From Phycisphaerae bacterium (GTDB lineage: Bacteria; Planctomycetota; Phycisphaerae; Tepidisphaerales; Tepidisphaeraceae): 41,751 nt of DNA. Position numbers and translations under genes: made by a program. The notes under the pieces were generated by a model. The model was not told where the DNA came from, ran no database searches, and saw only the letters and a list, made by a program, of their open reading frames with translations. Below, piece after piece: positions 15,603-23,293 of this stretch. Where the stretch lies: NCBI GenBank assembly GCA_025924315.1, contig JAICIO010000045.1:1-41751 (forward strand), in the 5' to 3' direction. Numbering within the stretch: position 1 is the first letter of the stretch; every line of letters starts with the position of its first letter.

Positions 15603-16187
15603 ATGCGTTTTGTCGCCGTCGCTTGTCTGCTTTGTGTCACGTCGTTCACGTCCGCCCAACTCGTCTTCGAGCCCGTGCAGTATCAGTACGGCGGACAGAA
15701 TCCGTTCTATTACGGCGGAAGCAATCCGCGGGTGATTGCCCGCGCGAATCAGCCCGCGTGTGGTGACTACGGCCGCGTGCACGGGTGGGCGTTTGTTTCC
15801 GGCAATGACATTACGCATCGCGAAGTCGGCACCGAGCCGCTGCGCGTGTACACCGACTGCGTCGGCCGCGGGTTCACGAACGCCGCGATCTACGGTTACA
15901 GTGTGGACGATGCCCGCAACGAAGCGTATCAAAGCGTCCCGCTCGTCTTCCGCATGCGCGATCTCCTCGCCCACGCGCAACCCGTTTCGGATGGCACATG
16001 GGTCGTCCCGCCCACGGCACCGTTGAACGACGGCGGGGGAACGATCGAGATCAAGCCGTACGTGCGCCCCGCGCACACGCCGCATCCGGTGCTGATCATC
16101 CCGAAGGAAATGCTCGATCAACCAACCCCGGCGCCGAAGAAAGTGGCGCTGTGGGACCGTCCCAGGACCGACAAGCAGGCCTCATGA
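15603..16187 (+). CDS. Secreted protein of unknown function
   Basis: The 194-residue product has a clear signal peptide (MRFVAVACLLCVTSFTSA, cleavage before Gln19). The mature part starts with a Tyr/Gly/Asn-rich stretch (QYQYGGQNPFYYGGSNPRV), then a globular region with two cysteines (PACGDYG, YTDCVGRG) that could form a disulphide, and ends in a Pro-rich tail (AHTPHPVLIIPKEMLDQPTPAPKK). No domain recognised. AAGGGAG at 15591-15597 before the ATG is a good ribosome-binding site. Confidence 0.82.
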   Translation: MRFVAVACLLCVTSFTSAQLVFEPVQYQYGGQNPFYYGGSNPRVIARANQPACGDYGRVHGWAFVSGNDITHREVGTEPLRVYTDCVGRGFTNAAIYGYSVDDARNEAYQSVPLVFRMRDLLAHAQPVSDGTWVVPPTAPLNDGGGTIEIKPYVRPAHTPHPVLIIPKEMLDQPTPAPKKVALWDRPRTDKQAS

Positions 16188-16207
16188 ATCCAAAAGCAAT
16201 CGAATTC

Positions 16208-16275
16208 GCTTGACTTCGACGAGCTCAGTCGAGTCGCGGTTTCGCACATCACACCCGCTCGATTTGCGAAACCGC
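16208..16275. repeat. Family K inverted repeat
   Basis: The core CTTGACTTCGACGAGCTCAG is itself near-palindromic. An 11-bp outer stem (GCGGTTTCGCA at 16235-16245 with its complement at 16265-16275) follows. Near-identical copy at 20687-20756 and a partial one at 41436-41470. Confidence 0.85.
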
Positions 16276-16342
16276 AAGCGTTGCGCTCATTGGTTCTCCC
16301 CGCTCGCGTCGATAAGATGGATCGCTGCACAGGAGCGATCCA

Positions 16343-16888
16343 ATGAGCCGAACGTTTTGCCTGATTCTCGCTTGCGCCGTCGCCGCGCCACTTACACTCA
16401 TTGCGCAGACGACCGAACCGGTTTTGCTTCCTCCAAAGCCGGCTTCCACGCAGCCTTCGGGGCCGCTCGCGCCGGATGAGATGCTCAATCAGATGCTTCG
16501 GCCGAACAATTCCGGCGCGAAACCGCTCCAGCCCGTCCTGAATCCCCCCGACATCGACAAGGCCACCACACAGCCCGTCGCCCCCATGGCGACGACGCAA
16601 CCGCTCCGCCGTGAAGGTGATTGGATCCGCGACAAGGTGGGGCGATTGACCAAGAGCGCCGATGGCCAGAACTGGGAATTCGATTTCGACTCCGACGCCC
16701 GCGCGATGCAGGATCCGCCGGTCGTCATCCTGCCGAACCTCAAGCTGATGCAGATGGAGACGGCCGTCACCGGAAGCAATCGCGACCTGAAATTCCGCAT
16801 CACCGGCATGCTGACGGAATACAAGGGGCGGAATTACATCCTGCTCGAAAAGGCGATGGTCGAGTCGGACACGGCGAGTGCATTTTAG
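16343..16888 (+). CDS. Secreted protein with Thr-Gln-Pro linker, unknown function
   Basis: The 181-residue product has a signal peptide (cleavage near LIA-Q), a low-complexity linker with STQP and ATTQP units (residues 30-90), and a compact C-terminal domain of about 85 residues (WIRDKVGRL..WEFDFDSDARAMQDPPVVILPNLKLMQME..FRITGMLTEYKGRNYILLEKAMV). That domain reads like an OB or beta-barrel fold and recurs in planctomycetes as far as I recall, without known function. AGGAG 13 bases before the ATG supports the start. It is followed on the same strand by the BatA-like gene. Confidence 0.82.
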   Translation: MSRTFCLILACAVAAPLTLIAQTTEPVLLPPKPASTQPSGPLAPDEMLNQMLRPNNSGAKPLQPVLNPPDIDKATTQPVAPMATTQPLRREGDWIRDKVGRLTKSADGQNWEFDFDSDARAMQDPPVVILPNLKLMQMETAVTGSNRDLKFRITGMLTEYKGRNYILLEKAMVESDTASAF

Positions 16889-16954
16889 AGGATCGAGAAT
16901 GGAGGATAGAGGATAGAAGGTGCTCGCCATCCTCCATCCTCTACCCTCTATCTT
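16886..16954. repeat. Family L inverted repeat carrying the BatA-like start
   Basis: GGAGGATAGAGGATAG on the left faces CATCCTCTACCCTCTATC on the right. The GTG start at 16920 and roughly the first 11 codons of the next gene lie in the right half. Confidence 0.8.
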
Positions 16955-18500
16955 CGCTGCTCCGGCTTGGCTTTTTTTGCTCCTGCCTTGGTGTGTGCTC
17001 GCCATCTGGCTCCTGATCGGCCAACGCGACCGCGTGGCCGTTCCGTTTCTTCCACTCTGGAACAACACGCTCGGTGCGCCGAAAACGAAACGCTCATTCC
17101 GCGCGCCGCCACTCGCGATTGTGTTGCTGCTCTTAGCGATTCTGTTTGGGATTTTCGGGGCCGCCGGGCCTCAGCGCCGTTCGACGATTGGCCCGGTTCC
17201 GGTTCTCGTCGATCGCGGGATCACGATGTCCGCGGACGATCGGCTTCGAGACGGATTGCGCATGGTTCGTTCGCATTTTCCATCGATCGAAACGATCCCA
17301 ATTCCCGCCGGTTCCGCGGATCGTCCCGTCGCGATGGACACGGGCGATTTGCTCAATGCCGCGATCGTTGAGCATTCGAAAGATTCCGCTCTCGCGGTCG
17401 TGTCGGATCAAGCGGTCGAGCGCCCGTGGATTACCGTCATGCCCGGACCCCGGCCGATCAACAACGTGGGCATCGTCTCGGTCAGCGCGCGGTCGTCTCC
17501 GCGGGCGCAAGCGATGGTCCGCGTACGAAATCAGTCCGATCTGAAGACGGCATCGGTAACGATCCGCTCCGGGGATGCAACACAAACGCAGCAGATCCAA
17601 CTACCGCCGCGCGATGGCGAGCAGAATTACTTCATCGATCTTCCGTCGCTCGCGGATGTCGTCGAAGTGAAGATGCAGGCGGGGGACGAATTGCCGATCG
17701 ACAACGTTGCGTGGCTCGTGCGGCGGCAGGCTTGGCCGAAGATCGAGGCGATCGATCCACTTCCGGCGGAAGTGGGGCGAATGGTCGACGTGTATCAGAA
17801 GAACCGACCTCCGGCGGGAAACTCGACTCGGGTGGTCGTCGCGAACGATGCCGCTCATCTGCCCGCCGGGGCGCCAGGTATCGCGATCATGAATGGTGGA
17901 TCAGCCGCGCCGGTCGCGCCGAAAGAGTTGGCGATCGTCCCGCACGAGTTGACGCGCGACATCGATTGGAACGCACTCGCACCGTCGGCGGTCACGACTC
18001 ACGTTCCCGTCGGCGATTGGACACCGCTGGTCCGCGCGGGCGACCGCGTGTTGCTGGCGATTCGGGAACAGCCGCACCAGGCGTTCGTGGCATTGGACAC
18101 GACCTCCGCGGCGCGATCGGCACAGTTTGTCGTGCTCTTCGGCAAGCTCTTCGATTGGGCCGGTCAGGGCGGCGATGTCTATGCGACCGATCCGGTCCAT
18201 AACCTCGGCGACGAATGGAAGTTGATCGCAACTGACCCGTCGGCCGAACGATACGATCCGCCGTTGCCTGGCGTTTACCGTCGCAGCGACGGCGCGCTTC
18301 TGGCGATGAGCGCGATTGATGTGAGGTTTCCACGCTTTCCCGGCAGCTCGCGACGCGATGTGATCATCCTCACGCCGGTGCATGTAACGAGCTTTCGCGC
18401 GCCGATCCTTGGCATTGCCATTCTCTTCACGCTCGGTGCACTCGCTCTTGTAAAACCCCGGAAGAGGGCGTCGCGGACGCCACAATTCCCGGACGTTTGA
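16920..18500 (+). CDS. BatA-domain membrane protein without von Willebrand domain
   Basis: The 526-residue product starts with a BatA-like N terminus: FAAPAWLFLLLPWCVLAIWLLI (membrane segment), VAVPFLPLW, then LAIVLLLLAILFGIFGAAGP (second segment). A long periplasmic or cytoplasmic region follows with no intact von Willebrand MIDAS motif (a DRGITMSADDR-like stretch sits where DxSxS would be). A last membrane segment (APILGIAILFTLGALALV) precedes a basic tail. This is the architecture of planctomycetal BatA-type proteins usually found near MoxR ATPases, which are absent here. The only good start is a GTG at 16920 inside a palindromic repeat; the next GTG would cut into the first membrane helix. 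Confidence 0.78.
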   Translation: MLAILHPLPSIFAAPAWLFLLLPWCVLAIWLLIGQRDRVAVPFLPLWNNTLGAPKTKRSFRAPPLAIVLLLLAILFGIFGAAGPQRRSTIGPVPVLVDRGITMSADDRLRDGLRMVRSHFPSIETIPIPAGSADRPVAMDTGDLLNAAIVEHSKDSALAVVSDQAVERPWITVMPGPRPINNVGIVSVSARSSPRAQAMVRVRNQSDLKTASVTIRSGDATQTQQIQLPPRDGEQNYFIDLPSLADVVEVKMQAGDELPIDNVAWLVRRQAWPKIEAIDPLPAEVGRMVDVYQKNRPPAGNSTRVVVANDAAHLPAGAPGIAIMNGGSAAPVAPKELAIVPHELTRDIDWNALAPSAVTTHVPVGDWTPLVRAGDRVLLAIREQPHQAFVALDTTSAARSAQFVVLFGKLFDWAGQGGDVYATDPVHNLGDEWKLIATDPSAERYDPPLPGVYRRSDGALLAMSAIDVRFPRFPGSSRRDVIILTPVHVTSFRAPILGIAILFTLGALALVKPRKRASRTPQFPDV

Positions 18501-18518
18501 CGGTTCGTAAGGTCATGC

Positions 18519-18547
18519 TTGACACTGATTTCCGCCGCACGTACTTT
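18519..18547 (+). promoter_or_regulatory. Promoter for the STAS gene, probably leaderless
   Basis: A consensus TTGACA at 18519-18524, 17-base spacer and a weak TACTTT at 18542-18547. The expected transcript start falls on or next to the ATG at 18554. Confidence 0.5.
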
Positions 18548-18553
18548 TTGTTT

Positions 18554-18916
18554 ATGTCATCCGAACCTATCCCGCCCGTTTCGGTGCAAACCGAAAAGGA
18601 CGTCCGCATTGTCGAGTTCACCAATAACAAGATTCTCGACGAGGGAAACATCGAGGAGATTCGGCTGACGCTCAATGCGCTGATCGATGAAGTCGATCAA
18701 CCGAAGATGCTGCTCGACTTTTCCAACGTCGATCATCTGTCGTCAGCGGCGCTGGGCATGCTCATCAACTGCAATAATCGAGTGAAACAGAAAAACGGCC
18801 AGCTGCGGCTCTCGAACATCAAAGACCAGATCCTGGAGGTGTTCAAGATTACCAAGCTGAACCGGTTGCTCCACATTCTTCCGACTCGACAGGAAGCGCT
18901 GGCGAGTTTTGTGTAG
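18554..18916 (+). CDS. STAS-domain anti-sigma factor antagonist (SpoIIAA/RsbV-like)
   Basis: A single STAS domain of 120 residues. The phospho-acceptor loop is DFSNVDHLSSAALGML at 55-70; Ser64 aligns with the serine phosphorylated in SpoIIAA and RsbV. In partner switching the unphosphorylated form captures the cognate anti-sigma kinase and so releases a sigma factor or other effector. The HATPase kinase gene follows 64 bases downstream and is the natural partner. The ATG at 18554 is chosen over a TTG at 18497 because the extension overlaps the upstream gene and contains the TTGACA promoter element. There is no ribosome-binding site, consistent with a leaderless message. Confidence 0.88.
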   Translation: MSSEPIPPVSVQTEKDVRIVEFTNNKILDEGNIEEIRLTLNALIDEVDQPKMLLDFSNVDHLSSAALGMLINCNNRVKQKNGQLRLSNIKDQILEVFKITKLNRLLHILPTRQEALASFV

Positions 18917-18980
18917 CCGTGTGTGCTGAGCGTCCCGGACACGGCCGGAGCGCCCGGACTGTGCCACATGCAGCCCATCG

Positions 18981-19406
18981 ATGAATTTCACCTTCCCTTC
19001 CAGCTATGCCGCGATGCGCGATGTCCAGAAGGCGATTCTGGACGAAGTGGATCGCAACGGTTACACGGGCGCCAGCGCCTATGCGATCAAGATCGCGCTG
19101 GATGAGGGATTGATTAACGCCGTCAAGCACGGCAATAAACAGGACCCTGGCAAAAAAGTTCGCGTCTGGGCGAACATCACGCCGGAAGTGGCGGAGATCA
19201 TCATTCACGACGAAGGGGTGGGATTTAAGCGCACCGACGTTCCCGATCCAACCGCCGAAGAAAACCTCGAAAAGTGTTCCGGCCGCGGGATATTATTGAT
19301 CGAAGCGTACATGACCGAGGTCGAGTGGGGCGACAGCGGCCGACGTATACGCATGGTCAAGAAGAACGAAGAACTCGCAGGCGTACGTAACGAGCCGCGA
19401 CCGTAA
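18981..19406 (+). CDS. HATPase-domain anti-sigma factor serine kinase (RsbW/SpoIIAB-like)
   Basis: The 141-residue GHKL ATPase has the N box DEGLINAVKHGN at 41-52, G1 box HDEGVGF at 76-82 and G2 box GRGILLIEAY at 101-110. Such kinases phosphorylate a STAS antagonist and bind a sigma factor; here the STAS gene is directly upstream, but no sigma factor gene or PP2C phosphatase is in the window, so the output is unknown. The last five residues (NEPRP) and the stop codon are encoded by the left arm of an inverted repeat (19389-19457). No clear ribosome-binding site before the ATG. Confidence 0.88.
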   Translation: MNFTFPSSYAAMRDVQKAILDEVDRNGYTGASAYAIKIALDEGLINAVKHGNKQDPGKKVRVWANITPEVAEIIIHDEGVGFKRTDVPDPTAEENLEKCSGRGILLIEAYMTEVEWGDSGRRIRMVKKNEELAGVRNEPRP

Positions 19407-19457
19407 GGGAGCGGTTTGGCAACTGCACAAACCGCTCCCCTACGGTCGCGGCTCGTT
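19389..19457. repeat. Family M palindrome spanning the HATPase stop
   Basis: The 29-bp arms (19389-19417, 19429-19457; GAGCCGCGACCGTA core) differ at one position and flank an 11-base loop. The HATPase TAA is in the left arm. The element ends 21 bases before the rhomboid ATG. Confidence 0.95.
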
Positions 19458-19478
19458 CGGCGCCCCATCCGGATCAAC

Positions 19479-20669
19479 ATGTTTTTCCCTCTTCGCACCG
19501 ATGTTCCGCTTCGCCGCACGCCGTGGATGAACTGGCTTCTCATCGCGTTGAACATTCTGGTCTACATCGCGCAGTCGCACGGCCCGCACCGCGGATGGGA
19601 TCGCGCGTATTACCTCAACCCAGCCGACCTCTCGATCGTTAATTACTTCACGTATCAATTCCTGCATGGCAGCTGGATGCACGTGCTGGGAAACATGCTG
19701 TTCCTCTACATCTTCGGGAACAACGTGAACGACAAGATGGGATCGTTCGGATACTTGGGGTTCTACCTCGCGGGTGGAATCGCCGCGGGGATCGGGCATG
19801 TGATGACCGCCACGGTGCCGATTCTCGGCGCCAGCGGCGCCGTCGCCGCCGTCACCGGCGCATATCTGGTTCTCTTTCCGCGATCGCACATCACGGTGTT
19901 CTACTTCTTCATGATCATCGGGGTGATCGAGATCCCGAGCATGTATTTCATCGCGTTTTTCTTCCTGAAAGACGTGATCCTGCACCTCTCGCCAATGCCG
20001 AGCGAAGTCGCGCACATGGCCCACATCTGCGGAACGCTGTTCGGATTCCTCATCTGTCTCGGGTTGCTCGCGCTGAAGCTATTGCCGCGCGATCTCTTCG
20101 ACGTGCTCGCGTTGATGGAGCGCTGGAACCGCCGGCGACAGCACCGTGAAATGGTCGCGAAGGGTTACGATCCGTTCAGTTACATCCCTCCCGCGCGAAA
20201 CGACGCCCGCCGGGCCGAACCCGATCCGCGGATGGAACAGATCCAGGATCTGCGGGCGCAAATCGCGGAGGCGATGAGCCACCACAAGCTCGACGAGGCG
20301 GTCGGCTTTTATTTCCAGCTTCACCAGATCGATCCCGAGCAGGTGCTTTCGAAGCAGAACCAGCTCGACATCGCCAATCAGCTCTTCGCGCAGCAGCAAT
20401 ATCGTCCCGCGGCCGAGGCATACGAACTGTTCATCCGCTTCTATCCGAAGTACGAGCAGATCGAGAACGTGATGCTGATGCTGGGGCTGATCTACGCGCG
20501 ATACGTTCCAAACCTCGAGCGTGCGAGAGAACTGCTGAGCGGCGCGGTCAAACGACTCCACGGCTCCCGCGAACTGGAGCTGGCGCGCTCCGAATTGCAC
20601 GAAGTTGAAATGGCGATCGCCCGCCATCCGCTCCCTCCATCGCCGCCCGGCGCGATCGAACCGGCCTAG
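19479..20669 (+). CDS. Rhomboid family intramembrane serine protease with helical-repeat tail
   Basis: The 396-residue product starts MFFPLRTDVPLRRTPWMNW, a beginning I associate with planctomycetal rhomboids. Six or so membrane segments follow. The catalytic serine is Ser119 in GASGAVAAV and the partner histidine His182 in AHMAHICGTLFGF; the L1-loop region HGSWMHVLGNMLFLYIFG is also present. Rhomboids cleave transmembrane helices of substrate proteins. From about residue 250 a soluble tail with TPR-like helix pairs (KLDEAVGFYFQLHQIDPEQ, QQYRPAAEAYELFIRFYP) suggests a protein-interaction module. The ATG at 19479 is preferred to a TTG at 19416, whose extension would be translated repeat sequence. 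Confidence 0.9.
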   Translation: MFFPLRTDVPLRRTPWMNWLLIALNILVYIAQSHGPHRGWDRAYYLNPADLSIVNYFTYQFLHGSWMHVLGNMLFLYIFGNNVNDKMGSFGYLGFYLAGGIAAGIGHVMTATVPILGASGAVAAVTGAYLVLFPRSHITVFYFFMIIGVIEIPSMYFIAFFFLKDVILHLSPMPSEVAHMAHICGTLFGFLICLGLLALKLLPRDLFDVLALMERWNRRRQHREMVAKGYDPFSYIPPARNDARRAEPDPRMEQIQDLRAQIAEAMSHHKLDEAVGFYFQLHQIDPEQVLSKQNQLDIANQLFAQQQYRPAAEAYELFIRFYPKYEQIENVMLMLGLIYARYVPNLERARELLSGAVKRLHGSRELELARSELHEVEMAIARHPLPPSPPGAIEPA

Positions 20670-20686
20670 ATCTTTCCGAAAAACAG

Positions 20687-20756
20687 ACGCGAAATCGCAA
20701 GCGACCCTCGATGCCCGCTTGACTTCGACGAGCTCAGTCGAGTCGCGATTTCGCGC
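20687..20756. repeat. Family K inverted repeat, second copy
   Basis: GCGAAATCGC (20689-20698) pairs with GCGATTTCGC (20745-20754) and encloses the TTCGACGAGCTCAGTCGA core. The core is identical to that of the copy at 16208-16275. Confidence 0.87.
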
Positions 20757-20805
20757 CCGTTTACCGGCACGCTCCTTGCATCTTCTGATCCTGAGGAGAT
20801 TCCCT

Positions 20806-22137
20806 ATGTCCGCGAAACAGCTTTGGGGGATGACGAAGCAGGCGGCCTCGGACTGGTCGGAGGACAATGCGACGCGCCTGTCCGCCGCGCTGGCGTTTTA
20901 CACCATGTTGTCGATCGCGCCGCTGCTGGTGATCTGCATCAAGATCTGCGGGCTCGTCTTTAAGGAGAAGACGGTCACGGGGCAGGTGCACACCTATGTT
21001 GCCAGCGTGGCCGGCGGAAAGGCCGCTCAGGCGGCTCAGGATATGCTCACCAATGCCAATCAGGGGCATAACGGATTGGTCGCCTCGATCGTCAGCCTGC
21101 TCATCCTGATCTTCTCCGCCAGCGGCGTGTTCGGCGAATTGCAGACCTCCCTTAACACGATTTGGGAAGTGAAACCCAAACCCGATCGCGGGTTTATGGA
21201 TGTCGTCAAAGAGCGGATTTTTTCGTTTGCGATGGTGATGGTCGTCGCATTTCTGCTGCTCGTGTCGATGGTTGTCAGCACCGCCATCGCCGGCATCTCA
21301 ACCAAGATCGCGGGCGACGTCGCGTGGCTGTGGGAACTGATCAACTTCCTGATTTCGATCGTGGTGATCACGGGGCTGATCGCACTGATGTTCAAATATA
21401 TTCCCGATGTGCGATTGCGATGGGGCGATGTGATTCATGGTGCGGTCTTTACGGCCGTGCTGTTTACGATCGGCAAATTGCTACTCGGGTGGTACCTCGG
21501 GCGTGGCACGACGACCTCCGTGTACGGTGCCGCCGGCTCGCTCGTAGCGCTGTTGCTGTGGGTTTACTACTCGTCGCTCATCATGTTTTTCGGAGCGGAG
21601 TTTACGCAGGCGTATGGGAAGACGACGCATCCGATCGTGCCAACCGAGAACGCACGCCCGCTGACGGATCACGAGCGGTTACAGCAGGGGATGGAACCGT
21701 CGAAGACTCCGCCGCCGGGCATGCCGATCAGCTGCCCGCCGCGGATGATTCAGCAGTTCGGCTGGACGACGCCGGGAACGACACTGCTCGCGCTTGCCGG
21801 CGTCGCGGCCGGCGCGGTGCTGACCGGGCTCGGCATGCGTTACACCGAAACGGGACAGCGCCGTCTTCAACGTCGCGCGGCGCTCCACAACCGCGTCGCG
21901 AAGATCGAAGAAGAAGTCGGCGACGTCGAAACATTCGAGCATCGCGCCCGCGCGTCGCGCATCAGCGAGCATCTGCATGCGATCGAACATCAGCTGCGTC
22001 GCAACGTATCGCTCGGCGAGCTCGCGATGGCGCGAAAGGATTCCGGCGTAGACGATGTCGCGCACGAGACGGGTTCGCTCACGCGAAAGCTCGCGCAATC
22101 TGCGGTCGAGTTCGTGAAGGGCGCTGTGAAGGGATAA
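20806..22137 (+). CDS. YihY/BrkB family inner-membrane protein with cytoplasmic tail
   Basis: The 443-residue product matches YihY/UPF0761: N-terminal DNATRLSAALAFYTMLSIAPLLVICI, then SGVFGELQTSLNTIW, and six membrane segments ending at VYGAAGSLVALLLWVYYSSLIMFFGAEFTQAYG. The family was once called ribonuclease BN in error; its role is not established. After residue 300 comes an unusual extension: a Pro-rich linker, one extra hydrophobic segment (TTLLALAGVAAGAVLTGLGM) and a charged, probably coiled-coil tail. GAGGAGA at 20793-20799 fixes the ATG; the longer upstream frame is not coding. Confidence 0.9.
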   Translation: MSAKQLWGMTKQAASDWSEDNATRLSAALAFYTMLSIAPLLVICIKICGLVFKEKTVTGQVHTYVASVAGGKAAQAAQDMLTNANQGHNGLVASIVSLLILIFSASGVFGELQTSLNTIWEVKPKPDRGFMDVVKERIFSFAMVMVVAFLLLVSMVVSTAIAGISTKIAGDVAWLWELINFLISIVVITGLIALMFKYIPDVRLRWGDVIHGAVFTAVLFTIGKLLLGWYLGRGTTTSVYGAAGSLVALLLWVYYSSLIMFFGAEFTQAYGKTTHPIVPTENARPLTDHERLQQGMEPSKTPPPGMPISCPPRMIQQFGWTTPGTTLLALAGVAAGAVLTGLGMRYTETGQRRLQRRAALHNRVAKIEEEVGDVETFEHRARASRISEHLHAIEHQLRRNVSLGELAMARKDSGVDDVAHETGSLTRKLAQSAVEFVKGAVKG

Positions 22138-22152
22138 GTGATTCGCGTGGTG

Positions 22153-22235
22153 CGTGTAGGGTCCGCTTCAGCGGACCGGTTATTCGCCTTTCGCGCGCAA
22201 AGAAATAAGCGGTCCGCTGAAGCGGACCCTACACG
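22153..22235. repeat. Family N inverted repeat
   Basis: The 32-bp arms (22153-22184, 22204-22235; GGGTCCGCTTCAGCGGACC core, itself a dyad) match at 31 of 32 positions. It lies between convergent genes; relative at 23766-23837. Confidence 0.95.
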
Positions 22236-22257
22236 TTTGGTTTCTTCATCGGATCAA

Positions 22258-22455
22258 TTAGCAATACACTTCGAGCGCGATCGGGTAGGGGATCAAATCG
22301 GGGCGGACCAGGTGAAGCTTGCGGAGGCGCACTTCCGGGGGAAGCTGCGAGGTGGGCTGCATGCCCTTCGCCGCGCCGGGGGAACTGGGCATCGGCGCAA
22401 TGAACGTGACTACGAGCAACAGAACCCACGCAAGATGGGAGATCCGCAACCGCAT
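22258..22455 (-). CDS. Small secreted protein, 65 residues
   Basis: A 65-residue protein with a signal peptide (MRLRISHLAWVLLLVVTFIA), a short low-complexity stretch and a striking C terminus, LRKLHLVRPDLIPYPIALEV, ending in Tyr-Cys. The C-terminal block is too ordered to be chance and I believe similar endings occur in other planctomycetes, but I cannot name a family. The terminal cysteine could be a thiol attachment or disulphide site. An AGAGAAG stretch lies upstream of the ATG at 22455. The frame is open further to 22614, but that extension lacks a signal-like start and would bury the signal peptide. Confidence 0.7.
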   Translation of the reverse strand: MRLRISHLAWVLLLVVTFIAPMPSSPGAAKGMQPTSQLPPEVRLRKLHLVRPDLIPYPIALEVYC

Positions 22456-22670
22456 TGTGACTTCTCTGGACAGAGGCGGGAACGCGAAGCCGTTGCAAGA
22501 CGCCCTTGCGCCGGATTCGAGGAGCTCAAACATCGCTCCGAGGCGAGAGTACCTCGCGGGGTGAAAGCCGCCAACGAAAATAATGTTGCGCGACAGTGAG
22601 ATTGCCCGGAACATTCCCGGACGGGGAACCTTGGACGGGTTATGCGGACTGTGCGTGGGAGGAGGCCGAT

Positions 22671-22742
22671 CGTTTAGCGGCGAGCTTGCTCGCGCAGTGT
22701 TTTAGGACGGAAAATGACGCGAGCAAGCTCGCCGGCTAAACG
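22671..22742. repeat. Family G inverted repeat, intergenic copy
   Basis: Arms 22671-22694 and 22718-22742 match except for one deleted base (GGCGAGCTTGCTCGC core). It is the intergenic relative of the element inside the metallophosphoesterase gene. The rest of 22456-22750 shows nothing recognisable. Confidence 0.92.
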
Positions 22743-22750
22743 TGGAGAGT

Positions 22751-23293
22751 CTAGATCGACGGGTCGTTGGGATCGATTCCCGGGTCGGCGTGACCGTTTC
22801 CGTTCCCGGGGTCGGTGACCGCCTGGGCGGTCATCCCAGCGGTCAGGGCGCTCGCCAGGGCCGGGCCGACGGCTTTGATCAGGTCACCGGTAATAGCGGC
22901 TAGGAAGCCCTTCTTTTCGACCTTCTTGCCGTCCGATTCCACCCGCTCATGCGTCGCCGCGTGCTGCTCGGGGTGAAGAGCCTTCTCGATGCGGGCGAGC
23001 CGCTTGAGGGCTTGCTGTTCCTTGGATGGGATCAGGGTCGAGGCAGTGACGAACCCCGCGACCGCGGCGGCTCCCAGCGAGACCCACGGATACTCCTGCG
23101 TCCAGGCGCGCGGATCGACCCCGTGACCGAGGCCTTTGCCGAAATCGCCCAGGGCCTGCTTGATGGCAGCCTTGGCGTTGGCAGCCTGCTCCTTCAGGAA
23201 CATCGCCTCACTCTGAGACTTGTCCTTCGGCAGCTGCACGGTCGGCAACGGACCGGCCGTAAGATTGGCGTTGTTGGCTTTGTCGGAGTTCAT
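22751..23293 (-). CDS. DUF883-like membrane-associated protein
   Basis: The 180-residue product has an amphipathic Ala/Lys-rich helix (MFLKEQAANAKAAIKQALGDFGKGL), then DPRAWTQEYPWVSLGAAAVAGFVTAS, the single membrane segment and PW motif reminiscent of ElaB/YqjD-DUF883 proteins, a basic helix (KEQQALKRLARIEKAL), a second hydrophobic stretch and a Gly/Asn/Asp tail. Function unknown; relatives tether to the inner membrane and bind ribosomes in E. coli. The start at 23293 overlaps the upstream holin-like gene by 86 bases. In the overlap this frame has high third-position GC (about 25 of 31 codons) and the holin frame does not, which favours 23293. A start at 23203, just after the holin stop, is the alternative. 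Confidence 0.72.
   Translation of the reverse strand: MNSDKANNANLTAGPLPTVQLPKDKSQSEAMFLKEQAANAKAAIKQALGDFGKGLGHGVDPRAWTQEYPWVSLGAAAVAGFVTASTLIPSKEQQALKRLARIEKALHPEQHAATHERVESDGKKVEKKGFLAAITGDLIKAVGPALASALTAGMTAQAVTDPGNGNGHADPGIDPNDPSI

Noticed and set aside
19416-19478. TTG start extending the rhomboid by 21 residues
   Set aside because: The extension is translated palindrome sequence; MFFPLRTD at 19479 is the family-like start.
21162-22208. 348-codon frame inside the YihY gene
   Set aside because: It is a same-strand shifted frame, Arg-rich, with no recognisable fold; YihY has a perfect ribosome-binding site and family signatures.
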